Shown one piece after another: positions 50,415-59,133 of a stretch of 64,000 nucleotides of DNA. Position 1 is the first letter of the stretch. Every line of letters begins with the position of its first letter. Under the pieces are notes generated by a model, which was given only the letters and a program-made list of their open reading frames with translations, was not told the DNA's origin and did not search any database. The translations under genes and the position numbers were made by a program. This DNA comes from CALFCE01 sp964411665. Its GTDB lineage: Bacteria; Pseudomonadota; Gammaproteobacteria; Granulosicoccales; Granulosicoccaceae. The stretch is from positions 1 to 64,000 of the forward strand of contig CAYPMR010000003.1 in the NCBI GenBank assembly GCA_964411665.1, given 5' to 3'.

Positions 50415-51599
50415 CTAAAACCTTCGCAATTGCCGTACAGGCTGGCGCAACATAATAAATAGAAGTAGATAGAGCATAGAAAACCCTGCGGCTCCACCAC
50501 CAGAGCTACCTGTTGAAGCAGGAATAACTGCGCTGGCGTTTTCATTCAGTCCACCTGTTAGCTCTTCCGTAACACCAGCAGCAGAATTTGAATCGGTCAT
50601 ATCAACTCCGAATGCGATACATTCGCCATCTGGACTATTCGGCTGACAGGCCTGAAACGCAGTACTTCTTGCCGTGCCATTACCTGTGGGAAAACGCATC
50701 AGGAAATTACCATCACCGTCGAACTTGATAACTTCGTTAAGGAAAGACACCACGACAAAGTCACCTGCATCGTCAAACGCTATTCCCTGAGGAACTATAG
50801 CGCGCCCATCATCAATATCGTTTGGTAGTAAAGTTGTTAGCAAATTACCGTTTTGATCAAACTCATAAATACCAGTGTCTCCTCCTCCTGAAGTGGCCCA
50901 CAGCGTGTCATCAATACCGCTTGCCATAAGATTCGGGTCCCGTGCAACCGCCATTAGACTTGCGATGCCACTGGTGGTGAAATCAAATAGAAAACTTTCT
51001 TCGTTATCGAATTTAGACACTGCGCCAAAGGTACCTTGTGTGCCGCCAAGACGATTCGCCACATAGAGAGTGCCATCTGGCATGAAGGCCGAGCAATTAG
51101 GATCAACCAGATCCAAACCAGTGAAGCGGCGCTGCAAATTACCAGCTTGATCAAACACCATAATCTCGTTGCCATCCGAGTTACTGATATACACAAGTTG
51201 ATCAGAAAAATTTGCAGCAGAGTTCATCGCAAATGTGACCCCGACCGGCTCATCAAAATCAGGGTGGTCCAATCTGCGTAAAAACTGGTGATCGTGATCA
51301 AAAATGAAAATTGCATTACCAAACTCTGAGGCAATCCATATTTCGCCATTGGCGGGATTAAATGCAATACCTCGTGGACCATCCAGTCCTTCGACACTGA
51401 ATCGCTCCAACGGAATACCATCGGGCGAAAATACCGCTATCTCATCAGCTGACCACATCGATACATAGAGATTACCGGTTTTCTCAAAGGGCAGTAGCGC
51501 GCTTGCAGATCCTGGGCACAGGATAAAAATCCACAACAAGCTGGAAAATACTCTGCGTAGAACGAATGGGTTGGCGAAAGACAGTAATTTATTCGTCAT
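50415..51599 (-). CDS. Secreted NHL/beta-propeller protein with GlyGly-CTERM-like tail
   Basis: A 394-residue exported protein. The leader FVLRRVFSSLLWIFILCPGSASA precedes a propeller with repeats such as NLYVSMWSADEIAVFSPDG, GEIWIASEFGNAIFIFDHD, LVYISNSDGNEIMVFDQAG, GTLYVANRLGG and DDTLWATSGGGDTGIYEFD. The C-terminus has a Ser/Gly cluster (GSSGGGAAG), one hydrophobic helix (FSMLYLLLFIML) and a basic end (RQPVRQLRRF), the layout of GlyGly-CTERM sorting tails processed by rhombosortase. ATG 51599 puts the leader at the N-terminus; the frame extends to 51659. The ligand is unknown. Confidence 0.75.
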   Translation of the reverse strand: MTNKLLSFANPFVLRRVFSSLLWIFILCPGSASALLPFEKTGNLYVSMWSADEIAVFSPDGIPLERFSVEGLDGPRGIAFNPANGEIWIASEFGNAIFIFDHDHQFLRRLDHPDFDEPVGVTFAMNSAANFSDQLVYISNSDGNEIMVFDQAGNLQRRFTGLDLVDPNCSAFMPDGTLYVANRLGGTQGTFGAVSKFDNEESFLFDFTTSGIASLMAVARDPNLMASGIDDTLWATSGGGDTGIYEFDQNGNLLTTLLPNDIDDGRAIVPQGIAFDDAGDFVVVSFLNEVIKFDGDGNFLMRFPTGNGTARSTAFQACQPNSPDGECIAFGVDMTDSNSAAGVTEELTGGLNENASAVIPASTGSSGGGAAGFSMLYLLLFIMLRQPVRQLRRF

Positions 51600-52233
51600 G
51601 ATTGTCTGTTTTATACACCTATGTAAACAAGCATTACCCTCTATCAGCAGCCGTGCCACTCTAGCTCGAAGACCAATAGCATGTTATCAACGATATGATT
51701 ATGCCTTGATAGGATTACAGTGCATGGTGACAAAGTCACCGAATCAAACAGACGTATCAAGCTGTTTTCAGGCGCGGAAAAAACTGTGGGACTTCCTGTT
51801 GGTAACGACGGTAATCATCCCCATATGTATTGACAACAACTTGCGTGAAAGCCCGGTCAGATCTTTTGTTATGGGCAGGAAGTCGTGGCTTTTGCCAACT
51901 CCGTGGTTGGCGTAAACACTATGCCTACATAAAGCAGGTATTGACAGAACTACCTGCAGCCCAGACACTGGAAGACATAGAAGCATTGTTGCCTTTTAAC
52001 GTGCAACCTTCGGAAAGTAAAGTTGCTTAAACTTCATACGAGATAGCAGAAGGTATTAATGATCTTTTTCAGAGAACGGGGCATTTAAGTAATATTCAGT
52101 ACCGGAAACTTTCATTTAAAAATATTATCGATCAACAGCGAGACAATTCACTTAGATATTTTCAATATCCTATTTAGGTAAATTGCCTCAGCTATACAAA
52201 AAATCCGCAAAAAGAACCCGCACCAAGGCTGAT
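51600..52233. other. 633-bp gene-free stretch around the IS66 relic
   Basis: Apart from the transposase fragment I see no coding sequence. 51600-51815 is probably the promoter region of the NHL gene. 52031-52233 is AT-rich and lies after the end of the RCC1-like gene; no terminator-type hairpin with a T-run was identified. Confidence 0.4.
51816..52030 (+). pseudogene. IS66-family transposase (TnpC) C-terminal fragment, frameshifted
   Basis: Two overlapping frames match consecutive parts of the IS66 transposase end. Frame 1 gives CIDNNLRESPVRSFVMGRKSWLLPTP, like the DNNxxExxIRPFVxGRKNWLF block with the catalytic-core Asn-Asn region; it stops at 51915. After a shift near 51900 another frame gives GWRKHYAYIKQVLTELPAAQTLEDIEALLPFNV, the standard C-terminus. 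About 200 bp between the parts of the parent (SA..NLYSLIETAK) are missing or scrambled. No terminal repeats or tnpA/tnpB were found nearby, so this is a relic. Confidence 0.8.
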
Positions 52234-53766
52234 CTATCGACAAAAGCGATTCCGATCAACCAATGGCACACTGGCAGTTTCAAGGATTTGCCCATCATCA
52301 CCAATCGCCAACACGCTAAATGTGCCACAAAAGTCTGTGCTTACTCTGGCGTTTGTGTACACACTGGCTCGAGTAAATGCCACGGTCTGATTATTCTGCC
52401 TGATCTCGTAGCCTGCCACGGGTACGACTGTATCTGTGGCATTAAGCAAATCCCAGCTCAGGATGACAGTTTCGAATAAACCGAAACCACCGGGATTAAA
52501 AAGCGTAAGATTTTCGATGCGTAGATTATTATCGCGTGGGTTAGTCAATCCGCCATCCACACTTGAATCCACAAGATTCAAGGTACTACGCGATACAGTG
52601 ATTTCGTTTGAAAAAGGCCCTGTGTTGCCTTCTTCATCAGTTGCCCTGATGACATAAGTCGATTCACGTTGTGCGACTATATCTGTATCAAAAAAGCTGA
52701 AACTCGCGTCTGTAGTTGTTAATAATTCGCCATCACGGAAAATCTCTACAAAAACCTGAGGGAATTGCTGAGGTAGTCGATTCCAAAAAAGTTCAACAGC
52801 ACCCGGTTCGTAAGCAATTGCGCTAAGACCCAGCGTAATGTCGTCAACTGTATTAACACCCACTACCTCAGCGCTGGCCGATGATGGTACGTTGTCGGCG
52901 CCTAAACAAAGTACTGTGCCGTCATCTGCTCGGATACCGCAGGTTGTTGATCCGCTAAACACTGTATGCGCAGATTCAATGGCACTGAAACGCTCGTTCT
53001 CGCTAGCGGCTGCTAATTCCGCAATATCCGCTGGTGAAATTAGGAAACTCAGGTGGTTGCAGTCCAGTCGTCCATCTGCTGTTAAGCCACACAGTGTGCT
53101 TGCTGTTAGCGCCAGATCAACATAAGGTCCATTCTGCGGCGGAGAGTGTTGACCTCTTAAACAGGTGATGTCGCCATCTACAGTCAAGCCGCAGACCTCA
53201 TTGCGCGATAAATCCAAATCTGTGAATGGGCCAGTCAACGTCCTGTTTTCAAATTCGCCATCCGTGGTCCAGCAAGTAATATCTCCCTCAGCCAAAATGC
53301 CGCAGGAATAGTTGCGGCTAGCGTCTACTTTGATAAATCCATTTGGTGTTGGTGGTGGATCCAATTGCAGGTTAGTGTTTAAACCCCAGCAAATGGCATT
53401 ACCTTGGGTATCTATGCCACAAGTGTGATGGTAACCCGCTGCAATACTAACAAGCGGTGCGTCGAGCGCTGGTACATTCAGTGCGCCGAAGTTTGCTTGT
53501 CCCCAGCAAACGGCTCCACCATCCTGGGTAAGGCCACAAGCGTGTTGTGAACCGACAGCGATATCAGTGAATGGTGGCAATCCATCGGGTTCCAATAACC
53601 GCGTCGAGAACCGTTGAGTGGTGCAATCCACCATGCCTTCTCCGTCGAGTGAGCAGAAATGCGTTGAACCCACTGAAAGATCGACTACCGATTGGGCATG
53701 GGCGCTTGCCGACATCAATAAAAACAGAGGCAACAGTGTGTGGGGTAGGTATGAATGCAATTTCAT
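52234..53766 (-). CDS. Secreted RCC1-like seven-repeat propeller with fibronectin-type domains
   Basis: A 510-residue protein with a Sec signal peptide (MKLHSYLPHTLLPLFLLMSASAHA). Residues ~25-300 contain seven repeats of the form x-C-G-[LI]-x-x-D/G-G-x-x-x-C-[WL]: HFCSLDGEGMVDC, HACGLTQDGGAVCWG, HTCGIDTQGNAICWG, YSCGILAEGDITCW, EVCGLTVDGDITCLRG, TLCGLTADGRLDC, TTCGIRADDGTVLCLG. Each has a Cys pair likely to form a disulfide, as in bacterial RCC1 repeats. A fibronectin type III domain follows (~310-400, VELFWNRLPQQFPQVFVEIFRDG) and a second beta domain ends at the C-terminus. ATG 53766 is used. Probably a surface or secreted interaction protein; partner unknown. Confidence 0.78.
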   Translation of the reverse strand: MKLHSYLPHTLLPLFLLMSASAHAQSVVDLSVGSTHFCSLDGEGMVDCTTQRFSTRLLEPDGLPPFTDIAVGSQHACGLTQDGGAVCWGQANFGALNVPALDAPLVSIAAGYHHTCGIDTQGNAICWGLNTNLQLDPPPTPNGFIKVDASRNYSCGILAEGDITCWTTDGEFENRTLTGPFTDLDLSRNEVCGLTVDGDITCLRGQHSPPQNGPYVDLALTASTLCGLTADGRLDCNHLSFLISPADIAELAAASENERFSAIESAHTVFSGSTTCGIRADDGTVLCLGADNVPSSASAEVVGVNTVDDITLGLSAIAYEPGAVELFWNRLPQQFPQVFVEIFRDGELLTTTDASFSFFDTDIVAQRESTYVIRATDEEGNTGPFSNEITVSRSTLNLVDSSVDGGLTNPRDNNLRIENLTLFNPGGFGLFETVILSWDLLNATDTVVPVAGYEIRQNNQTVAFTRASVYTNARVSTDFCGTFSVLAIGDDGQILETASVPLVDRNRFCR

Positions 53767-53800
53767 GATGTGATTTTTCCGTTGAAAGCACTGTCGCAAC

Positions 53801-53835
53801 GCGTATCGCGTATCGCGTATCGCGTATCGCGCATC
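53801..53835. repeat. Heptanucleotide tandem repeat upstream of the RCC1-like gene
   Basis: GCGTATC is repeated four times exactly from 53801 to 53828 and a fifth time as GCGCATC (53829-53835). It lies 35-69 bp upstream of the ATG at 53766, where the promoter or leader should be. A 7-bp unit changes spacing by a non-multiple of three or of the helical repeat when copies are gained or lost. The rest of the 324-bp gap (to 54090) shows no gene. Confidence 0.9.
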
Positions 53836-54090
53836 GAAGATGCTGTGACTTCAATTAAAAAACAAAGACTTAGAGGCACACAATGCACAGTATGGGGACT
53901 GTAAAGCATATATCCGACTGATCACTATCGGTGGTGCATGCTCCGGACCAACTTTAGTAGTTGTGACATTCGTTAACCGGTATCTATTGTAGCGAGCCGA
54001 TAGTTAGATCAACCAAAAAATATTGGTCTTAACCGGCTAAGTAAAAAACCTCACGTGCGTTTTTTACTTAAATAGCTTCTAAAAAGAAGC

Positions 54091-54951
54091 TCATGCAAAT
54101 GAATAGTCAGTAACAGCTTCAGGCCTGCCCAACACTTCGCATATTTCGGTTGCGATAGCGATGCCATGACCCGCTTTGCGCAGACTTTGACAAACGTCAT
54201 CTACACGCTCGGCATTGTTAATAGCGATTCGGCCATCCGGGTGCAGACGATTATTTTCAAATCCAACGCGCACATGGCCGCCGCGTGCTGCTGCGTATAC
54301 AAGACATTCCGTTTCATTTTCGCCGAATGCACAGATCATCCAGCGATAGCGTCCCGCAACGCCGCGGCGCTCCAGCTCGCCTAAAAAAGCATCAAGATCT
54401 TCAGTACTCGATACCTGCCCTTCGGTGTAACGCCCGAGCACAAAAAGTAGTGAACGGTGTTCATCCGAGATTATTCCCGAATCCTGCAAGTCGATGAACC
54501 GTTCGAGGTCTTTCGGAGAATAAAGAATGTGCTGTACTGCGACGCCTTGATCGGATGTCCAACGATAGAAGTCTGAAGCCAAATCCTGATGACTGGCGTC
54601 GGGTATTATTTCAGCCAATGCCGCGCTAATAAAATTGGGCTTTAGTTCGCGCACTAACTCGATTTGTTGCTCTGCAGAGTATTTTCCGACGGATTCGGTT
54701 GTGACCTGAATAGGGAAATCCGCACCAAGACGATCCCTGAGTGCCGCAATGGCTTCTCTGTAACTGGCAACGTCCAGAACATGCTGTCCGTTATCGTCCC
54801 TGACATGCAAATGCACAGCACCTGCGCCGACATCTACAGACTGAGCGACTGCCTCAACTGTTTTTTCAATAGTAACTGGAAGGACCGGATGGTCCTGAGT
54901 GGTAAGACGCGCACCGTTTGGAGCGACCATGATTCCGACGGCTCTGCTCAC
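54091..54951 (-). CDS. Beta-keto acid cleavage enzyme (BKACE, DUF849)
   Basis: A 286-residue zinc TIM-barrel enzyme. Family members condense a beta-keto acid with acetyl-CoA to give acetoacetate and a new CoA ester; the founding member cleaves 3-keto-5-aminohexanoate in lysine fermentation. The zinc motif AVHLHVRD (His47, His49), the EITTE-like QVTTESVGKYS segment and GGHVRVGFENN with the third ligand region are visible. The substrate is determined by pocket residues that I cannot score. It is next to, but divergent in gap from, ABC system 2 on the same strand (120 bp), so a link with the imported compound is possible. Confidence 0.86.
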   Translation of the reverse strand: MSRAVGIMVAPNGARLTTQDHPVLPVTIEKTVEAVAQSVDVGAGAVHLHVRDDNGQHVLDVASYREAIAALRDRLGADFPIQVTTESVGKYSAEQQIELVRELKPNFISAALAEIIPDASHQDLASDFYRWTSDQGVAVQHILYSPKDLERFIDLQDSGIISDEHRSLLFVLGRYTEGQVSSTEDLDAFLGELERRGVAGRYRWMICAFGENETECLVYAAARGGHVRVGFENNRLHPDGRIAINNAERVDDVCQSLRKAGHGIAIATEICEVLGRPEAVTDYSFA

Positions 54952-55071
54952 ACCAATCTCCTTAACAATTAAATAGCTATGATAACATTTAGCTAATCAG
55001 TGAACTGCGCTCGAATCTGCGCTTACGCCTTTAAATTGACCAATCAGGGAAATACAAGCGAATGAGGCTAT

Positions 55072-55833
55072 CTAGATCGCCAGATATTCGTGACGCAGTT
55101 CCTCGTTATCAAGAACTTCCTGCGCTGTACCTCTGAAAGCAACCTCTCCCGTGTCCAAAATAATGGCACTGTCGGCAAGCTTTAGGGCAGCTACAGCATT
55201 CTGCTCAACCAGAATAGTGGTGATGCCGTTGCTCTTGACTTGTAGCAAGGCACGTTCAATGTCATGACGCACTACTGGAGCCAAACCTTCATAAGGTTCA
55301 TCAAGCAGCAGTACTTTAATATCGCGAGACAGTGCACGACCAATAGCAAGCATTTGTTGTTCACCACCGGAGAGTGTCGTGCCTTCTTGCTTACGCCGTT
55401 CTTTAAGACGGGGGAACAGTTCAAAAATCTGCTCGTAAGACCATCCTGAGTTACCATCAATTTGTGCCAGATCGAGATTCTCTTCGACTGTCAAACCCGG
55501 GATGATTCTTCTGTCTTCAGGGACCAGCTGAACACCCATTCCAGATGCCTGAAAGTCTTTTTTGTCATGTAGCGATTCACCGTTCAACCAGATTTCACCG
55601 CTGGTCACTTGCGGCTCATCAGCCCGCGCTATCGCGCGTAAGGTGGACGTCTTACCAGCTCCGTTACGACCCAGCAACGCCACTATCTCACCTTCTTTGA
55701 CGTAGAAGGATATGCCCTGGACTATATAGCTATCGCCGTAGTAAGCCTTCAGGTTTTCACAACTGAAATAGGGTCTGTGCCCATCATTTGCCGACGTTTG
55801 ATCAGACATTGCCTCAGCGCCTTGATTACTCAT
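55072..55833 (-). CDS. livF: Branched-chain-type ABC transporter ATPase LivF (system 2)
   Basis: A 253-residue ATPase. Walker A GRNGAGKTST, VPEDRRIIPGLTVEENLDL, signature LSGGEQQMLAIGRAL and Walker B VLLLDEPYEGLAP are present. The ATG at 55833 overlaps the livG stop (ATGA); ATG 55809 is an alternative. It is the last gene of the second importer operon. Confidence 0.92.
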   Translation of the reverse strand: MSNQGAEAMSDQTSANDGHRPYFSCENLKAYYGDSYIVQGISFYVKEGEIVALLGRNGAGKTSTLRAIARADEPQVTSGEIWLNGESLHDKKDFQASGMGVQLVPEDRRIIPGLTVEENLDLAQIDGNSGWSYEQIFELFPRLKERRKQEGTTLSGGEQQMLAIGRALSRDIKVLLLDEPYEGLAPVVRHDIERALLQVKSNGITTILVEQNAVAALKLADSAIILDTGEVAFRGTAQEVLDNEELRHEYLAI

Positions 55834-56597
55834 TCTTGTTCCTCGCCAAGGTATGCTTCACGAACTTTTGGATCACCTTTGACTTCATCAGGCGTACCCT
55901 GAGCGATAATACGCCCTCCAGCTAAAACACTAATTCTGTCTGCCAAGCTAAATACCACGTGCATGTCATGCTCGATGATCACCTTTGTCATGCCTTGTTC
56001 TTTGATACTTTTAAGGAGGTCAATCGTCTTGTTTGTATCATGACGTGCCATACCAGCTGTTGGCTCATCCAGCAGTAAAAGACGTGGTTGTTGTGCCAGC
56101 CCCATAGCCAGCTCTAGTCTGCGTTTGTCACCACGTGACAAGCTCGATGCGTCATGTTCCAACTGATCACCCAGACCCAGTTCCACCAGTTTGCTCTCAG
56201 CCAGTTCACGGATGTCTTTTTCAGCAGAAAGACGCTTGAAAATATTCAGCTTGAAACTACCATCACGCGCAGCAAGGCAGGGGACCATGACATTTTGCAT
56301 GAGCGAGAGGTCAGGAAAGATCTCTGGCGTCTGGAATACCCGGACAACACCCAGCTGATTAATCTCATGAGGTTGTTTACCGGTTAAGGCCGTGCCATCA
56401 AAAGTGACTGTTCCCTTATCAGGCTTTAATCTGCCGATGCAAACATTAAGCAGTGTTGACTTGCCAGCACCGTTAGGTCCAATAATCGCATGGGTCTCGC
56501 CTTCGCGCACGCCAAGGTCAATATCACTCAGCGCATGCAGACCTGCGAAACTCTTGTGCACGTCAGCAACGTGAAAAATTGTATTCTCGGAAATCAT
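55830..56597 (-). CDS. livG: Branched-chain-type ABC transporter ATPase LivG (system 2)
   Basis: A 255-residue ATPase. Walker A GPNGAGKST, GVVRVFQTPEIFPDLSLMQNV (Q-loop, read in part), signature LSRGDKRRLELAMGLA, Walker B LLLLDEPTAGMARHDTN and H-loop VIIEHDMHVVFSLADRI are visible. It follows livM by 38 bp. Confidence 0.92.
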   Translation of the reverse strand: MISENTIFHVADVHKSFAGLHALSDIDLGVREGETHAIIGPNGAGKSTLLNVCIGRLKPDKGTVTFDGTALTGKQPHEINQLGVVRVFQTPEIFPDLSLMQNVMVPCLAARDGSFKLNIFKRLSAEKDIRELAESKLVELGLGDQLEHDASSLSRGDKRRLELAMGLAQQPRLLLLDEPTAGMARHDTNKTIDLLKSIKEQGMTKVIIEHDMHVVFSLADRISVLAGGRIIAQGTPDEVKGDPKVREAYLGEEQE

Positions 56598-56635
56598 CGT
56601 TTATCCAGAAAACTCTGCCGCTGTTTTTTATTAGT

Positions 56636-57775
56636 TCAAGTGCTGGTTGCGACTTTCGCCGTAGCAGCAGACTTTGTTGATGCAGGCCGTCCGATGCCAA
56701 CCAATCTGCCCAATCGTCTGAATCCTTCCATGATTCCACCAGGCAAGAAAATGATTACCAACAGGAACAATAGGCCAAGCGTAAAGTGCCAGCCTTCGCC
56801 AACAAACAGTTGCGTTACAGACACCACAATACTTTGCAGGCCTTCGGGTAAACCCGAAAAAGCCTGAGTCAATGTCTGCTCATTAAAAGAGGAAAATATA
56901 TTCTCAAAGTATTTAATTAACCCTGCACCGAGTACCGGCCCGAGCAACGTACCGGCACCACCGAGGATAGTCATCAGTACGACCTCACCTGAGGCTGTCC
57001 ACTGCATGCGCTCAGCACCTGCCAACGGATCGGTTACGGCCATCAGGCCACCGGCCAAACCTGCATACATACCGGATATAACAAACGCCCATATCAGGTA
57101 GGGTCGGGTATTGAAGCCGGTGTATTTCATGCGCGTCTGGTTAGACTTTATCGCCTTGAGCATCATGCCAAAGGGCGAGCGTGTTATACGCAGAGCGATG
57201 AAAAATCCGATAATACAAACGACAGCGCAAAAATAGAAACCCGGCAGTCCGGTCATCTTGAGACCGAACAGATTGGTCGGCGGAATACCAGCACCTGCAA
57301 AGTTATCCAGCACTCGTGGATCATGTAGCGTCAACTGCAGACCGGTTTCACCATTGGTAATTGGCGTCAAAACCGAATAGGCCAGGTTGTATGACATCTG
57401 TGCAAAGGCCAGAGTCAGGATCGAAAAATAAATACCTGAACGCCTTAAACTGACAAAGCCTATTAGAAAGGCAAATACCCCGGACACAATGACCGCGAAC
57501 AACACAGCCGGTATCACGTTCATGGTTAATAGCTTGAACGACCATACTGCGGCATAAGAGCCTGCACCTAAAAATGCAGCATGACCAAAAGACAAGTAAC
57601 CGGTCAGTCCAAACAGAATATTAAATCCGATGGCAAACAATCCGAAGATCGCGAACTTCTGCATTAAGTCAGGGTATGCAGCGCCAAAAGGTTTCAACCA
57701 GATCGGCATGGTTAGAAAAACTGCTGCAAACAGAATCAGCAGAATCCAGTCTTTAATTGCGGATTCACCTTTCAT
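56636..57775 (-). CDS. livM: Branched-chain-type ABC permease LivM (system 2)
   Basis: A 379-residue permease with about ten hydrophobic helices. GFNILFGLTGYLSFGHAAFLGAGSYAAVW is the LivM opening (read in part), RRSGIYFSILTLAFAQMSYNLAYSV follows, and GGAGTLLGPVLGAGLIKYFENI is the C-terminal loop. The Ala/Thr/Lys-rich C-terminal tail (TKSAATAKVATST) is cytoplasmic. Starts 3 bp after livH. Confidence 0.91.
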   Translation of the reverse strand: MKGESAIKDWILLILFAAVFLTMPIWLKPFGAAYPDLMQKFAIFGLFAIGFNILFGLTGYLSFGHAAFLGAGSYAAVWSFKLLTMNVIPAVLFAVIVSGVFAFLIGFVSLRRSGIYFSILTLAFAQMSYNLAYSVLTPITNGETGLQLTLHDPRVLDNFAGAGIPPTNLFGLKMTGLPGFYFCAVVCIIGFFIALRITRSPFGMMLKAIKSNQTRMKYTGFNTRPYLIWAFVISGMYAGLAGGLMAVTDPLAGAERMQWTASGEVVLMTILGGAGTLLGPVLGAGLIKYFENIFSSFNEQTLTQAFSGLPEGLQSIVVSVTQLFVGEGWHFTLGLLFLLVIIFLPGGIMEGFRRLGRLVGIGRPASTKSAATAKVATST

Positions 57776-57778
57776 ACA

Positions 57779-58795
57779 TCAATCCTCCATCACGCCTTTG
57801 CGGCCAAGCAGACCGCGCGGTCGGACCAACAAAACAATAACTGCCACCAGATAGATAATGATCTGGTCGATACCTGGCAAGATACTCTTCACCTCGTTCA
57901 TGGATGCGAAGGATTGCAATATCCCCAACATGAACCCGGCCAGCACAGCGCCGCCAAGAGAACCCATGCCACCAACTACAACGACCACAAACGATAGCAC
58001 CAGGAAGTCCATCCCCATGTGGTAATCAGGGGGCAATATCGGTGTATACATAACACCGGCAAGACCCGCCACCACAGCAGCAAGTCCAAATACAATGGTA
58101 AATCGTCTCTCGATATTGATGCCGAGTAGACCGACGGTTTCACGATCCTGCATACCGGCACGAACGACCATGCCGAAGGTGGTGAACTGCAGGAATGCGA
58201 ACACACCTCCAATCACCAGTAACGCGAAAGTGAGATAAATCAAACGCCACCACGGGTAGACAATGTTTTCACTCATACCAATGAGGGTGCCGATATTGGC
58301 ACTGCCAGCGACCAAGTCGGGAGCTGCTTGCGGGATCGGATTAGCACCGAAGTAATGCTTGACGATTTCCTGCAGAATAATTGCCAACCCAAAGGTCACC
58401 AGTATTTGATCTGCATGTGGTCGTTTATAGAAATGGCGGATCAACCCTCGCTCCATGGCCAGACCGATCAACAACATGACCGGTATGGCCAGGAGTATCG
58501 AGAGGGGTACGGCAAGGTCAACGATTTTGGACCCAAAATCTCCGAACCATATTTCCAGATAAGGCACTTCCTTATAGGCATCAAAGAAGGTAATGCTTTC
58601 GTCTTTGATTTTTTTCGATACCGTCAACAGTTCACGCAGGGACACAGCGCAAAATGCACCCAGCATAAACAACGCGCCATGCGCGAAGTTGACGACACCC
58701 AACGTCCCGAACACCAGTGTCAGCCCTAATGCGATCAACGCATAGGCTCCACCTTTGTCGAGACCATTTAGAATTTGTAGAACTATTGCGTCCAA
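57779..58795 (-). CDS. livH: Branched-chain-type ABC permease LivH (system 2)
   Basis: A 338-residue permease. LQILNGLDKGGAYALIALGLTLVFGTLGVVNFAHGALFMLG is diagnostic (read in part); ERGLIRHFYKRPHADQILVTFGLAIILQEIVKHYFG and VVVVGGMGSLGGAVLAGFMLGILQSF follow. Compared with system 1 it has an insertion of ~35 polar residues near 45-90 (KKIKDESITFFDAYKEVPYLEIWFGD). I choose a TTG start at 58795 because GGGGG lies 6 nt upstream and the frame's ATG at 58828 would add an unlikely polar leader. Confidence 0.88.
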   Translation of the reverse strand: MDAIVLQILNGLDKGGAYALIALGLTLVFGTLGVVNFAHGALFMLGAFCAVSLRELLTVSKKIKDESITFFDAYKEVPYLEIWFGDFGSKIVDLAVPLSILLAIPVMLLIGLAMERGLIRHFYKRPHADQILVTFGLAIILQEIVKHYFGANPIPQAAPDLVAGSANIGTLIGMSENIVYPWWRLIYLTFALLVIGGVFAFLQFTTFGMVVRAGMQDRETVGLLGINIERRFTIVFGLAAVVAGLAGVMYTPILPPDYHMGMDFLVLSFVVVVVGGMGSLGGAVLAGFMLGILQSFASMNEVKSILPGIDQIIIYLVAVIVLLVRPRGLLGRKGVMED

Positions 58796-58972
58796 AAGGA
58801 ACCCCCTGCCCCGATTAACCGGTAACACCCAATTTCACAACGGTGGAAATGATCCGCAAGCTCATCACAATGAGACAAGCAGCCGACGGGAATGCGATCG
58901 GTTAGTTTGCGGTTGCTACAACCATCAGCAAGATGATTACGCCTGGTTGTTAGTTAAACCGTGAAAACCACG

Positions 58973-59003
58973 AAACTCCGGATAGCATAACTATCCAGAG
59001 TTT
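58973..59003. terminator. Hairpin in the system 2 livH leader
   Basis: Arms 58973-58985 and 58991-59003 pair over 13 positions with one C-A mismatch and a CATAA loop. A run of five T follows on the plus strand; in the direction of the operon the tail is only TTTCG. Probably an attenuating or stabilising hairpin. Confidence 0.5.
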
Positions 59004-59090
59004 TTGAACAAGAATACATTTCAAGGTTTCAGAGTGTAATGCTGTTGAATTGTCTGAAACACGTAGTCTGTCAACAAACGATTGAATCAA

Positions 59091-59115
59091 GAAGCGTTGG
59101 AAATACCAACGCTTC
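59091..59115 (-). terminator. 10-bp perfect stem-loop just after the system 2 binding-protein gene
   Basis: GAAGCGTTGG (59091-59100) and CCAACGCTTC (59106-59115), loop AAATA, starting 18 bp after the stop. In the gene's direction it is followed by TTGATTCAATC, so termination may be partial, allowing read-through into livHMGF. Confidence 0.7.
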
Positions 59116-59133
59116 TATCGAATCGCAGTTGAA

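Larger units (their letters stand above)
58796..59133 (-). other. 338-bp gap between the binding-protein gene and livH (system 2)
   Basis: No gene. It contains two strong hairpins: AAACTCCGGATAG / CTATCCAGAGTTT at 58973-59003 (one mismatch, 5-nt loop) and the perfect stem at 59091-59115. As in the tct and liv system 1 operons, these lie between the binding-protein gene and the permease genes. Confidence 0.6.

Noticed and set aside
53801..53835. Heptamer array as a CRISPR
   Set aside because: Units are 7 bp with no spacers, and no cas genes are nearby.
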